Part shown: piece after piece, positions 35,064 to 43,900 of the stretch
How the letters are laid out: the number at the start of each line of letters is the position of its first letter
Position numbering within the stretch: position 1 is the stretch's first letter
Origin: Stutzerimonas frequens
GTDB lineage: Bacteria > Pseudomonadota > Gammaproteobacteria > Pseudomonadales > Pseudomonadaceae
Length of the DNA stretch: 64,000 nt
Direction: 5' to 3'
NCBI RefSeq assembly: GCF_024448335.1
Contig: NZ_JAMOHM010000011.1
Coordinates: 62,001-126,000, forward strand
Notes under the pieces: model-generated
What the model was told of the DNA's origin: nothing
Databases searched by the model: none
The model's input: only the letters and a program-made list of their open reading frames with translations
Program-made: the position numbers and the translations under genes

Positions 35064-36762
35064 CCCAAAACGCAGTTCTCTCGTGGTCGTCTATGCCCCC
35101 ATCGGCCGCGACGGCCCGGCCTCGGCCGAACTGCTCAAGCGCAGCGGCATGCAGGCGGTGGTCAGCCATGGCGTCGAGCAGGTACTGCAACTCGCCGAAA
35201 CCGACGCCGATGCAGTGTTCATCGCCGAAGAAGGTCTGTTTGGCTACGACCTCGAGAGCCTGGCCGCCTGGGTGGACAAGCAGCCGGCGTGGTCGGACTT
35301 CCCCTTCGTCGTGCTGACCAGCAAACACCAGCCTCCGGCGGTTGCCGCCTGGAGGCAGCGCATGGTGCTGGCGCTGCGAAATGTATCGCTGCTGGAGCGG
35401 CCGGTGCAGAGCATCACCCTGACCAGCGCACTGAAGGCCGCAGTGCGGGCACGTCAGCGCCAGTACGAGGTGCGGGCATTGCTGGAAGCGCAGGAATTGG
35501 CGTCCAAACAGCTCGAAGCCCTGGTGGTCGAGCGCACCCGCGAGCTGGAAAAGGCCAACCAGGAGCTGCGCACGCAGATGGCCGAGCGTGCGCGTATCGA
35601 GGAAACCCTGCGTCAGGCGCAGAAGATCGAGGCCATCGGCCAGCTCACCGGCGGTATTGCCCATGACTTCAACAACCTGCTGATGGTCATCAGCGGCGGC
35701 CTCGACATGCTCGATCGGCGCAAGGACCCGCAGCGTCGCGAGCGCCTGTTGACCGGCATGCGCCAGGCCGCCCAGCGCGGCACGGCGCTGACCCGCCAGC
35801 TGCTGGCCTTTTCCCGCAGCCAGTCATTGGCGCCGAAGGCCGTTGATCTGGCCCTGCATATCGGCGGCATGCGCGACCTGCTCGACCGCAGCCTGAGCGG
35901 TGCGGTGCAGGTCAAGGTGCAGTTCGCGCCGGACCTCTGGCCCGTCGAGGCGGACCCGGGCGAGCTGGAACTGGTCATCATCAACCTGGCGGTGAACGCC
36001 CGGGACGCCATGCCAAACGGCGGATCGATCCTCATCGAAGCCTGCAACGCACCGGACGAGGACGTCATGGGCTTACGCAGCGACTTCGTCCGGCTGACCG
36101 TGACCGACTCGGGCACCGGCATTCCGGAGGAGGTCCGGCCGCGGGTCTTCGACCCCTTCTTCACCACCAAGGAGATCGGCAAGGGCTCGGGTCTGGGGTT
36201 GGCGCAGGTATACGGCTTCGCCCGGCAATCGGGGGGCACCGTATGGATCGAAAGCGAATGCGGGCGCGGCACTCGTGTGATCATGCTGCTGCCGCGCTCG
36301 GCGGGAATTCCCAAGCAGCCTGATGCCGACGAACGTGGCAGCGATGAAGCTGAAGCCGCATCCATAGGCAGTGTGCTGCTCGTCGACGACGACAAGGAAG
36401 TCGCGGCGCTGGTCGGCGAGATGCTCGAACACCTCGGCTATCGCGTCACGCACGCCGCCAGCGCCACGGATGCGCTGAGCGCGCTGCAGAACGGTTGCAA
36501 GGTGGACATCGTGTTCTCCGACATCATGATGCCCGGCGGCATGAACGGGGTTGAACTGGCTCGCGAGATCCGCACCCGCGCGCTCGGCGTTCCCGTGTTG
36601 CTGACCAGTGGCTACGCCGAGGCCGCTCAGCAGGCGGCGGCCGCCGAAGGCGTGCACGTGCTGGCCAAGCCCTATCGGCTCGAGGATCTCGCCACCGCCC
36701 TGCGCGAAGCGATTGATGGCGCAGCGCAATCCCCGCACGGTCAGCTGCGACGTTGGTCCTAA
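35050..36762 (+). CDS. Hybrid histidine kinase coupled to KaiC
   Basis: The start at 35050 lies inside the end of kaiC; an earlier in-frame ATG at 34987 is deeper in that gene. The 570 residues comprise a receiver-like N-terminal domain without a clear phospho-acceptor, a coiled coil (about 140-190), the H-box [17 protein letters not shown], a HATPase domain with NLAVNARDAMPNGG and GSGLGLAQVYGF, and a C-terminal receiver with LLVDDD and FSDIMMPGG. No membrane segment is seen, so it is cytoplasmic. KaiC probably acts on it or reports through it. Confidence 0.88.
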   Translation: MTTPDPKRSSLVVVYAPIGRDGPASAELLKRSGMQAVVSHGVEQVLQLAETDADAVFIAEEGLFGYDLESLAAWVDKQPAWSDFPFVVLTSKHQPPAVAAWRQRMVLALRNVSLLERPVQSITLTSALKAAVRARQRQYEVRALLEAQELASKQLEALVVERTRELEKANQELRTQMAERARIEETLRQAQKIEAIGQLTGGIAHDFNNLLMVISGGLDMLDRRKDPQRRERLLTGMRQAAQRGTALTRQLLAFSRSQSLAPKAVDLALHIGGMRDLLDRSLSGAVQVKVQFAPDLWPVEADPGELELVIINLAVNARDAMPNGGSILIEACNAPDEDVMGLRSDFVRLTVTDSGTGIPEEVRPRVFDPFFTTKEIGKGSGLGLAQVYGFARQSGGTVWIESECGRGTRVIMLLPRSAGIPKQPDADERGSDEAEAASIGSVLLVDDDKEVAALVGEMLEHLGYRVTHAASATDALSALQNGCKVDIVFSDIMMPGGMNGVELAREIRTRALGVPVLLTSGYAEAAQQAAAAEGVHVLAKPYRLEDLATALREAIDGAAQSPHGQLRRWS

Positions 36763-36792
36763 ACGATTGGCAAGACCGATCGCGGAGGATGC

Positions 36793-37860
36793 ATGGGAAA
36801 CCAGGAACAACTGGCGCTACTGGAAGAACTTCTGCTTGCACGAGGGCCGGCAGGCCAGGAAGAAGAAGTCCGCCAGGTGTGCAGGCGAGAGCTGGAGCGA
36901 TGCTGCGACGCCGTCTGGCAAGACGCCGCTGACAATCTCATCGGGCGAATCAAAGCGGTCGGGGTTGCGCCCGACGAGGCGGAACGCCGGACGACCCGAA
37001 TCATGGCCCATCAGGATGAGATCGCCATGGTGGTCAAACGCATAGACCCGGATGGGCGCCTGCGAGTCGCGGCGCTGGGCGGTGCGTTTCCGGTCAACTT
37101 CGGCATGTGCCCCGTGGACGTGATGGGCGACACCGGCACGGTCGCCGGTGCGCTGTCTTTCGGCACGATGCACGGGACGAGTGAATCGAGCCAGTCGATG
37201 CATGTGCTTCAGGGCAATGTGCAGTGGAACGATGTGCACGTCATCACCCGATACAGCAAGGCGGAACTCGGCGAGCTGGGCGTGCGCGCGGGCACACGGG
37301 TGGTGCTGAGCCGGCATTGGCGCAAGCCGTTCCAGATACGCGACTGCATTGCCGCGCACTTCCTCGACGATCGGGCCCCTGTGGTTGCCGCCCTCGTGGC
37401 CGCCAGGCGCCTGGCGGAGCGCAGGGAGGAATTGCACGGCGACGTGCTCATCGTGCTGACGACCAACGAAGAGGAAACCAATTCCGGGGCACAGTACGCG
37501 GCGCGCACACTGCCGGGGGCGTTGTGCATCGCCCTCGAAGTGGGGCCGATCGCAGCCGAGTACGACACGCGCCTGGCGCTCGACCCCATCGTGCTTACCG
37601 GCGATGAGAAGGGCTACTACACCAAGCGCGTTTCCGACGGCTTGCTCAGGGCCGCATCACGCTGCGGTTACTGCCCGCAACCGGCGTTGATGCCCGGCTT
37701 TGCCTCGGACGCGAGCGCAGTGCTTGGCTCGGGCTCCGCTCCGCAGGCCGGTTGCCTGGCGATCCCCACGGAGAACACGCACGGCTATGAGGTGATCATG
37801 CAGGACGCGATGCAGGCCTGCGCCGAAACACTGGTCGAGTATCTGGTCAGCCTGCAATAG
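36793..37860 (+). CDS. M42-family metallopeptidase (glutamyl aminopeptidase-like)
   Basis: The 355-residue protein follows the M42/M28 dinuclear aminopeptidase plan: IMAHQDEIAMVV with the first metal-binding histidine and aspartate, a dodecamer-forming insertion, DDRAPVVAAL, the catalytic TTNEEETNSGAQ and a final PTENTHGYEVI. AHQDE replaces the usual AHxDE with good fit. CGGAGG precedes the ATG. It lies 30 bases after the hybrid kinase and may be in the same transcript, though a functional link is not obvious. Confidence 0.86.
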   Translation: MGNQEQLALLEELLLARGPAGQEEEVRQVCRRELERCCDAVWQDAADNLIGRIKAVGVAPDEAERRTTRIMAHQDEIAMVVKRIDPDGRLRVAALGGAFPVNFGMCPVDVMGDTGTVAGALSFGTMHGTSESSQSMHVLQGNVQWNDVHVITRYSKAELGELGVRAGTRVVLSRHWRKPFQIRDCIAAHFLDDRAPVVAALVAARRLAERREELHGDVLIVLTTNEEETNSGAQYAARTLPGALCIALEVGPIAAEYDTRLALDPIVLTGDEKGYYTKRVSDGLLRAASRCGYCPQPALMPGFASDASAVLGSGSAPQAGCLAIPTENTHGYEVIMQDAMQACAETLVEYLVSLQ

Positions 37861-37970
37861 CGCCCAGGAGCGGGCCGAGCGCAATCCCGCTCGAGCAGCT
37901 GAGCAGCCGACCATTATTTTTTCGGCCCGCTTCGGGCCCCGCGCACGCCCCGTTCGAGGGCGTTCCGATC

Positions 37971-38010
37971 GGCGTGACGCGCTGCCGAGTGACCATTCGC
38001 GCGTCACGCC
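37971..38010. promoter_or_regulatory. 11-bp inverted repeat upstream of the dioxygenase operon
   Basis: GGCGTGACGCG (37971-37981) and CGCGTCACGCC (38000-38010) form a perfect inverted repeat with an 18-base spacer, 175 bases before the dioxygenase start. It is a candidate operator. The rest of the 324-base gap (37861-38184) holds no gene that I can support. Confidence 0.4.
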
Positions 38011-38184
38011 TCGGCTAGACTGCGCACCAGCGCGGACCGCCCGGCGCACCACTGAAAGGCATCCCCTGCTGCTGCCGAAATGGCATCGGCTTGCTCGATA
38101 TTCTCTGCTTCTGCGCACAGCATGACCCGCCAGATACTGCGCTCGCCGGCCGCCATTCCGCGGTCGGCAGAGCAGGATCGAGCC

Positions 38185-39165
38185 ATGAACGAATCCCTTT
38201 GCGCCCGCCATCTCGAAGCCGCCGCGCTGCCGCTGATCGATATCGCCGGGCTGTTTTCTCCCGACATCGACGCGCGCGTCGCCGTGGCCAAACGCATCGG
38301 CGCGGCCTGCCGCGAGGTCGGCTTCTTCTGCATCGCCAACCATGGCGTCAACACGACGCTGCAGCAGGCGGTGTTCGAGCAGGCGCGGGCCTTCTTTGCC
38401 CTGCCGGAAGCCGACAAGTGCGCGCTGGACAAGGTGTTCTCGAAGGCCAATCGCGGCTACGAGCCGTTGCGCGGTCAGGTGCTGGAAGCCGGTGCGCCGG
38501 CCGATCTCAAGGAAGGCTTCTACATCGGCGAGGAGCTGGCCGAGGACGACCCGCGGGTACTGGCCGGGCGTTTCAACCACGGTGCCAACCAGTGGCCGAG
38601 CGAGCTCGCGGAGTTTCGCCCGACCATGGAGCGCTATCGCGATGCGATGAATGCGCTGGCGGCACGGCTGATGGGCGCTATCGCGCTGTCGCTGCAACTG
38701 CCGGAGGATCATTTCGCCGGCTTCTGCCGCGAGTCCATGAGCACCTTGCGCCTGCTGCATTATCCGCTGCAGCCGGCCAATGCCGCGCCCGGCGAGAAGG
38801 GCTGCGGCGCGCATACCGATTTCGGCGGGCTGACGCTGCTTTTGCAGGACGAGAACCCCGGCCTGCAGGTTTGGGATCGTCACAGCGAAAGCTGGATTCA
38901 CGCGGCCCCTGTGCCGGGCACCTATGTGGTCAATCTGGGCGACATGACCGCTCGCTGGACCAACGACCAGTACCGTTCGACGCTGCACCGAGTGGTCAAC
39001 ATGTCCGGACGCGAGCGCTACAGCGTGCCGTTCTTCTTCAGCGGCAACCCGGACCATGTGGTCGAGTGCCTGCCGACCTGCCTCGCGCCCGGCGAGGCGC
39101 CGCGCTACCCCGCGGTGACGGTGGAAGAACACCATCGCGAGATGTATCGGAGGACCTATGGCTGA
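38185..39165 (+). CDS. 2-oxoglutarate/Fe(II) dioxygenase, isopenicillin N synthase family
   Basis: The start at 38185 (AGCAGGA upstream) gives 326 residues. The N-terminal DIOX_N region has REVGFFCIANHG. The jelly-roll core has the iron-binding HxD in GAHTDFGGLTLLLQD, the distal histidine in STLHRVVN and the 2-oxoglutarate arginine in ERYSVPFF. The substrate cannot be read, but the family includes thymine-7-hydroxylase. This gene heads a run with an ABC importer and a nucleobase-type deaminase, which makes a heterocycle plausible. It overlaps the hydrolase gene by eight bases. Confidence 0.85.
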   Translation: MNESLCARHLEAAALPLIDIAGLFSPDIDARVAVAKRIGAACREVGFFCIANHGVNTTLQQAVFEQARAFFALPEADKCALDKVFSKANRGYEPLRGQVLEAGAPADLKEGFYIGEELAEDDPRVLAGRFNHGANQWPSELAEFRPTMERYRDAMNALAARLMGAIALSLQLPEDHFAGFCRESMSTLRLLHYPLQPANAAPGEKGCGAHTDFGGLTLLLQDENPGLQVWDRHSESWIHAAPVPGTYVVNLGDMTARWTNDQYRSTLHRVVNMSGRERYSVPFFFSGNPDHVVECLPTCLAPGEAPRYPAVTVEEHHREMYRRTYG

Positions 39166-39907
39166 CATCGTCCTCATCCACGGGGCCTGGGCCGGTAGCT
39201 GGGTCTGGGATTCGCTGCAGGATGGCCTGCGCGATGCCGGCCACCGCCCGCACGCGGTCGATCTGCCGGGCAACGGCAGCGACGCCACGCCGCTCGCCGA
39301 GGTCTCGCTGCAGCGCTACGTCGAGCACGTCGGCGCGCTGATCGAGACGCTGCCCGGCCCGATCCATCTGGTCGCGCATTCCGGCGGCGGCATCACCGCC
39401 ACTGCAGTGGCCGAACGTTATGCCGAGCGCATCGCCGGCGTCGCCTATGTCGCCGGCATGATGCTGCCCAGCGGCATGGGCTTCGGCGAACTCTGTGCCG
39501 AGCTCGCCCGCGACTTTCCCGAGGTCAGCGGCATCGGCCCCTATCTCGAGGCCGCGCCCGGCGGCAGCCGCGTACCGGGCGATGCCGCCTGCGCCCTGTT
39601 CTTTCACGATGCACCGGCACAGGCCGCGATCACTGCCGCGCGCCGCCTGACGGTGCAGCCCGACGGCGGCCGCGATATCGCCGCACAGTGGACGGCCGCG
39701 CGTTTCGGTCGTCTGCCACGGCTGTATATCGAAGCCACCCAGGACCGCTCCGTGCTGCCACGGGTGCAACAGCGCATGCAGCAGCTGGTGCCTGGCGCCG
39801 AGCGGGTGGTGCTCGATTGCGGGCATGCGCCGCAACTGGCCATGCCCGACGCGCTGCTCGCCGCCCTGCTGGATTTCTTCGCGCGCCATCCACATCCCGT
39901 GCGCTGA
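39158..39907 (+). CDS. Alpha/beta hydrolase
   Basis: The 249-residue protein has an oxyanion loop HGAWAGSWVW at residues 8-17, the nucleophile elbow VAHSGGG (Ser around 74), a lid region, and the acid-histidine end with GHAPQLAMPDAL. It resembles esterases of the salicylate-esterase/EstC type. It overlaps the dioxygenase gene and precedes the transporter genes by 50 bases, so it probably acts on the imported compound or on the dioxygenase product. Confidence 0.86.
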   Translation: MADIVLIHGAWAGSWVWDSLQDGLRDAGHRPHAVDLPGNGSDATPLAEVSLQRYVEHVGALIETLPGPIHLVAHSGGGITATAVAERYAERIAGVAYVAGMMLPSGMGFGELCAELARDFPEVSGIGPYLEAAPGGSRVPGDAACALFFHDAPAQAAITAARRLTVQPDGGRDIAAQWTAARFGRLPRLYIEATQDRSVLPRVQQRMQQLVPGAERVVLDCGHAPQLAMPDALLAALLDFFARHPHPVR

Positions 39908-39956
39908 CCCGTTTATTGCATCGCGCTCATTACGCCGACCTTCAAGGAGCTTCACC

Positions 39957-40934
39957 ATGTTCAAGAAAACCCTGCTCGCCAGCGCCTTGTTCGCGCTGTT
40001 CAGCCAATCCGCCCTGGCCGCCGACAAGGTGCGCTGGCTCAACGACTGGCTGCCGGCCGGCGACAAGGCGGCGATCTACCTCGGTGTCGAACAGGGCCTG
40101 TTCGCCGCCGAAGGTATCGAAGTGGAGATCGCCAGTGCCCGCGGTGGCAGCGACGTGGTGACCAAGCTGGCCACCAACAGCGCCGACTTCGGCTCGGCCG
40201 GCCTGGCCTCGCTGCTGCAGGCCAAGGCCCAGGGTGAGGTGCCGGTGGTGGCCGTGGCGCCGATCTACAACAAGCAGCCAGACGCCTTCTTCACCACCGA
40301 AGGCTCGGGCATCGAGAGCTTCAAGGACATCGTCGGCAAGACGGTCGCCACCCCGACCTTCTCCGCCTCCAACGTGGTCTGGCCGCTGCTGCTGGAGCGC
40401 AACGGCATCGACCCGGCCAGCGTCAAGCTGCTCAAGCTCGACCCCGGCGCGCTGGCACCGATGCTCGCCACCGGCAAGGTGGATGCCACCATCAACTGGC
40501 TGACCGTCGCGCCCGGCTTCGTCCGTGCCCTTGGCGAGGCGGACAAGACGCTGAAGACCATCCCCTGGTCGGAATACGGCTTCGAGGGCTACGGCCTGTC
40601 GCTGGTGGCGTCGCAGCGCTTCGTGCAGAGCCATCCCGAGGTCGCGAAGAAGTTCGTCAAGGCCTACCAGCAGGCGCAGAAGAACGCCATCGCCGACCCG
40701 GCTGCCGCGGCCGCGGCGTTGAAGAAGATGGTCGCCGAAGTCGACGAGCAGCAGGCCGAAGAGCAGTTCGTCGCCTCGGTGCCGCTGATGCAGAACGAGA
40801 TCAGCGATGCCGAGGGCCCGGGCTTCGACGCCAAGCGGCTGGCCACCACCTGGGAATGGGTCGCCAAGGCACAGGGCATGCAGATCGATGCCCTCGACCC
40901 GGCCAGCGCCATCGACACCAGCCTGAGCGAGTGA
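39957..40934 (+). CDS. ABC substrate-binding protein (NMT1/THI5-like)
   Basis: The start at 39957 has AAGGAG upstream and gives 325 residues with a clear signal peptide (MFKKTLLASALFALFSQSALA). The core shows RWLNDWLPAGDKAAIYLGVEQGLF and NSADFGSAGLASLLQA, the NMT1/THI5-like pattern of receptors for pyrimidine precursors, riboflavin, nitrate or sulfonates. It is the first of a three-gene importer. The adjacent deaminase and dioxygenase favour a nitrogen heterocycle as substrate, by inference. Confidence 0.87.
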   Translation: MFKKTLLASALFALFSQSALAADKVRWLNDWLPAGDKAAIYLGVEQGLFAAEGIEVEIASARGGSDVVTKLATNSADFGSAGLASLLQAKAQGEVPVVAVAPIYNKQPDAFFTTEGSGIESFKDIVGKTVATPTFSASNVVWPLLLERNGIDPASVKLLKLDPGALAPMLATGKVDATINWLTVAPGFVRALGEADKTLKTIPWSEYGFEGYGLSLVASQRFVQSHPEVAKKFVKAYQQAQKNAIADPAAAAAALKKMVAEVDEQQAEEQFVASVPLMQNEISDAEGPGFDAKRLATTWEWVAKAQGMQIDALDPASAIDTSLSE

Positions 40935-40938
40935 AGCC

Positions 40939-41742
40939 ATGAATGCTGCCGTCCTGCCCGCCACGCCGCGCCCCAACATCAGCTTCGATCGGGTCAGCCA
41001 GGTCTTCACCTCCTCCGATGGCAGCGAGGTGGTGGCGCTGGATAACGCCAGTTTCGACATCGGCCGTCACGAGTTCATCGCCGTGCTCGGCCCCTCGGGC
41101 TGCGGCAAATCCACGCTGCTGCGCATCCTCGCCGGGCTGGTGCGACCGACCCACGGCCAGGTCAGCATCTACGGCAGCCCGGTGGACGGCCCGCGCGACG
41201 AGATCGGCATCGTCTTCCAGAAGCCGACACTGCTGCCCTGGCTGAACATCCGCGACAACCTGACCTTTCCCATGCGCCACAAGTACGGCCGCGTCACCGC
41301 CCAGGAGATCCTCCGCGGCGAGGAGCTGCTGGAACTGGTGGGGCTCAAGGAATTCGGCAACAAGCGCCCGGACGAACTCTCCGGCGGCATGCAGCAACGC
41401 GCGGCGATCGCCCGGGCGTTGCTGCACGACCCGGAAATCCTGCTGATGGACGAGCCGTTCTCGGCACTCGACGCCCTGACCCGCGACGAGCTGAGCCTGG
41501 AGCTGCTGAATATCTGGACCCAGCGCCCGAAGACGGTGCTGTTCATCACCCACTCGATTCCCGAAGCGCTGCTGCTGGCCGACCGCATCCTGGTGATGTC
41601 GGCACGCCCCGGCCGCGTGCAGGAAATCATCGAAGTCGACCTGCCGCGTCCGCGGTCCATGCAGACCCTCACGGAGCCCCGTTTCAATGAGCTCGCCAAC
41701 CATATCCGCCGCAAGGTCTTCTCGCGCCATGCCGACCATTAA
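40939..41742 (+). CDS. ABC transporter ATP-binding protein
   Basis: The 267-residue ATPase has Walker A GPSGCGKST, Q-loop VFQKPTLLPW, signature LSGGMQQR, Walker B ILLMDEPFSALD and switch ITHSIPEA. It belongs to the nitrate/sulfonate/taurine ATPase group. It starts four bases after the binding-protein stop and overlaps the permease gene by 14 bases. Confidence 0.9.
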   Translation: MNAAVLPATPRPNISFDRVSQVFTSSDGSEVVALDNASFDIGRHEFIAVLGPSGCGKSTLLRILAGLVRPTHGQVSIYGSPVDGPRDEIGIVFQKPTLLPWLNIRDNLTFPMRHKYGRVTAQEILRGEELLELVGLKEFGNKRPDELSGGMQQRAAIARALLHDPEILLMDEPFSALDALTRDELSLELLNIWTQRPKTVLFITHSIPEALLLADRILVMSARPGRVQEIIEVDLPRPRSMQTLTEPRFNELANHIRRKVFSRHADH

Positions 41743-42523
41743 GCCCAGGACACATCGCCTGAAGACGCAGGCCGATCGCCTCGCGCCCTGGCTCGCCTTC
41801 GTCGTCCTGCTGCTGGTCTGGGAGGCGGCCTGCCGCCTGCTCAAGCTGCCAAGCTTCGTGCTGCCCTCGCCCAGCGCCATTCTCGCGGCGACGCAGAAGG
41901 TCGGCCTCGGTGCCTGGGCCGAGCACATCTTCGCCACCCTGCGGGTGACACTGATGGGCTACGGCCTGTCGATCCTGATCGGCATCCCGCTGGCCATCGC
42001 CCTGGCGTCCTCGCGACTGATGTCGCGCACGCTCTATCCGCTGTTGGTCATCGTGCAGTCCACACCCATCGTCGCGGTAGCGCCGATCATCGTGGTGGTG
42101 ATGGGCGCCGGCGACCTGCCGCGGGTGTTCATCACCTTCCTGATCGCCTTCTTCCCCATCGTGGTGTCCTGCGTCACCGGCCTCCTGGCGACGCCGGAAG
42201 AGCTGGTGGAACTGTCGCGCTCGCTGGGCGCGTCGAAGGCCCGCGAGTACCGCAACATCCGCCTGCCCTATGCGATTCCACACCTGTTCTCGGCGCTGCG
42301 CATCTCCATCACCCTCGCGGTGATCGGTGCGGTGGTCGCCGAGTTCGTCGCGGCGGAAAAAGGCCTGGGCTACTTCATCAACTTCTCCACCTCGATGTTC
42401 CAGGTGCCGCAAGCCTTCGCCGCGTTGATGATGCTGGTGGTGATCAGCCTGCTGCTGTTCCACCTGATCGGGCTGCTGCAGAAGATCTGCTTTCCCTGGA
42501 GCCTGCCCAAGGGCGGGCATTGA
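41729..42523 (+). CDS. ABC transporter permease
   Basis: The start at 41729 lies inside the ATPase end; an in-frame ATG at 41687 is possible but deeper in the overlap. The 264-residue protein has about six membrane segments and the EAA loop LSRSLGASKAREYRNIRLPYAIP. It completes the importer with the two preceding genes. Confidence 0.88.
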   Translation: MPTIKPRTHRLKTQADRLAPWLAFVVLLLVWEAACRLLKLPSFVLPSPSAILAATQKVGLGAWAEHIFATLRVTLMGYGLSILIGIPLAIALASSRLMSRTLYPLLVIVQSTPIVAVAPIIVVVMGAGDLPRVFITFLIAFFPIVVSCVTGLLATPEELVELSRSLGASKAREYRNIRLPYAIPHLFSALRISITLAVIGAVVAEFVAAEKGLGYFINFSTSMFQVPQAFAALMMLVVISLLLFHLIGLLQKICFPWSLPKGGH

Positions 42524-42559
42524 AGCCCACCACCTCTTCATCTCAGTCTGGATAACGCC

Positions 42560-43030
42560 ATGCCTCTCGACGATCTCGCCCTGCTGCGCAAAAGCTTCGA
42601 CGTCGCCCGCCGCGCGCTGGAAAACGGCACCCATCCGTTCGGCGCCATCCTGGTCGGGCCGGACGGCGAGGTGCTGCTGGAACAGGGCAACGCCTACATG
42701 CCCGACCACGACATGACCGGCCATGCCGAGCGGGTGCTGATGACCCGCGCCTCGACCCGCTACACGCCGGAATTCCTCTCGCGCTGCACCATGTACACCT
42801 CCGCCGAACCCTGCGCCATGTGCGCTGGCGCCGCCTACTGGGTCGGTCTTGGGCGCGTGGTCTACGGCCTTTCCGAGCGCAGCCTGAAGGACCTCACCGG
42901 TAACCATCCGGAAAACCCGACACTGGACTTGCCGTGCCGCATCGTCTTCGACGCCGGCCAGCGCAAGGTCGAGGTGCTCGGCCCGCTGCTGGAGGACGAA
43001 GCGGCCGCCCTGCACGAAGGCATCTGGTAG
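42560..43030 (+). CDS. Nucleoside/nucleobase deaminase (CMP/dCMP deaminase family)
   Basis: The 156-residue protein has the zinc deaminase signature: HPFGAILVGPDG, HAE (GHAERVLM) with the proton-shuttle glutamate, and PCAMCAGAAYW. The overall size and HPFGA segment resemble guanine deaminase GuaD and tRNA-adenosine deaminase-like proteins. It follows the ABC permease by 36 bases, so the operon probably imports and deaminates a purine, pyrimidine or similar ring. The exact substrate is open. Confidence 0.87.
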   Translation: MPLDDLALLRKSFDVARRALENGTHPFGAILVGPDGEVLLEQGNAYMPDHDMTGHAERVLMTRASTRYTPEFLSRCTMYTSAEPCAMCAGAAYWVGLGRVVYGLSERSLKDLTGNHPENPTLDLPCRIVFDAGQRKVEVLGPLLEDEAAALHEGIW

Positions 43031-43152
43031 GCAGCGCCAGAATCAGGCAAGCGCCCGGCAGGATCGCCATAACGCCGGCACCGTCCTCCATCGCAGTATT
43101 CGAACCACGGCGTAACCGACGTCGCCCGAATCCACCTGCGGAGGACAACCCC

Positions 43153-43890
43153 ATGTCGAACATCACCGGCAAAATCGTACTCATCACCGGCGCCAGCAGC
43201 GGCATCGGTGAAGCCACGGCCCGCCTGCTGGCGGCCCAGGGCGCAACCGTCGTGCTGGGCGCGCGGCGTCTCGAACGGCTGGAAAAGCTGGTCGCCGAGA
43301 TCGGCGAACGCGGTGGCGTTGCCGCCTGCCGCGCGCTGGACGTAACCAGCCGCGAGGACACCCAGGCCTTCGTCGACTTCGCCGAACAGCGCTTCGGCCG
43401 CGTTGACGTGATCATCAACAACGCCGGGGTGATGCCGCTTTCGCCGCTGGATGCGCTGAAGGTCGACGAGTGGAACCGCATGATCGACGTGAACATCCGT
43501 GGCGTGCTGCACGGCATCGCCGCCGGCCTGCCGCTGATGCAGCGCCAGCGCGCCGGCCAGTTCGTCAACATCGCATCCATCGGCGTCTACGCGGTGAGCC
43601 CGACCGCGGCGGTGTACTGCGCCACCAAGTACGCGGTGCGCGCCATCTCAGAAGGCCTGCGTCAGGAGGTCGGCGGCGATATTCGCGTGACCCTGGTTTC
43701 GCCCGGCGTCACCGAATCGGAACTGGCCGAGAGCATTTCCGATGACACCGCCCGCTCGGCCATGGACGACTTCCGCCGCATCGCCATTCCGGCCGACGCC
43801 ATCGCCCGCGCCATCGCCTATGCCATCGGCCAGCCGGCCGATGTCGACGTCAGCGAGCTGGTGGTGCGTCCCACCGCCAGCCCCTACTGA
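43153..43890 (+). CDS. Short-chain dehydrogenase/reductase
   Basis: The start at 43153 (GGAGGACAACCCC upstream) gives a 245-residue classical SDR: TGASSGIGEA at the NAD(P) site, the ARR of the NADP-binding loop, NNAGVMPLSPLD, and the S-YCATK active site with the PGV segment. It lies ten bases before a carboxymuconolactone decarboxylase-like gene. An AraC gene lies beyond on the opposite strand. SDR, CMD and AraC neighbours are common in Pseudomonas alcohol/aldehyde response loci. Confidence 0.9.
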   Translation: MSNITGKIVLITGASSGIGEATARLLAAQGATVVLGARRLERLEKLVAEIGERGGVAACRALDVTSREDTQAFVDFAEQRFGRVDVIINNAGVMPLSPLDALKVDEWNRMIDVNIRGVLHGIAAGLPLMQRQRAGQFVNIASIGVYAVSPTAAVYCATKYAVRAISEGLRQEVGGDIRVTLVSPGVTESELAESISDDTARSAMDDFRRIAIPADAIARAIAYAIGQPADVDVSELVVRPTASPY

Positions 43891-43900
43891 GGACGCCGCC

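Noticed and set aside
37917..37940. Hairpin GGCCCG/CGGGCC next to a T-run as a terminator
   Set aside because: The T-run precedes the hairpin on the plus strand and would be an A-run after it on the minus strand, so neither orientation gives an intrinsic terminator.
38018..38036. A third sigma-54-like site (GGCTAGACTGCGC) before the dioxygenase gene
   Set aside because: The spacing between GG and GC is one base short and the -24 box is poor.
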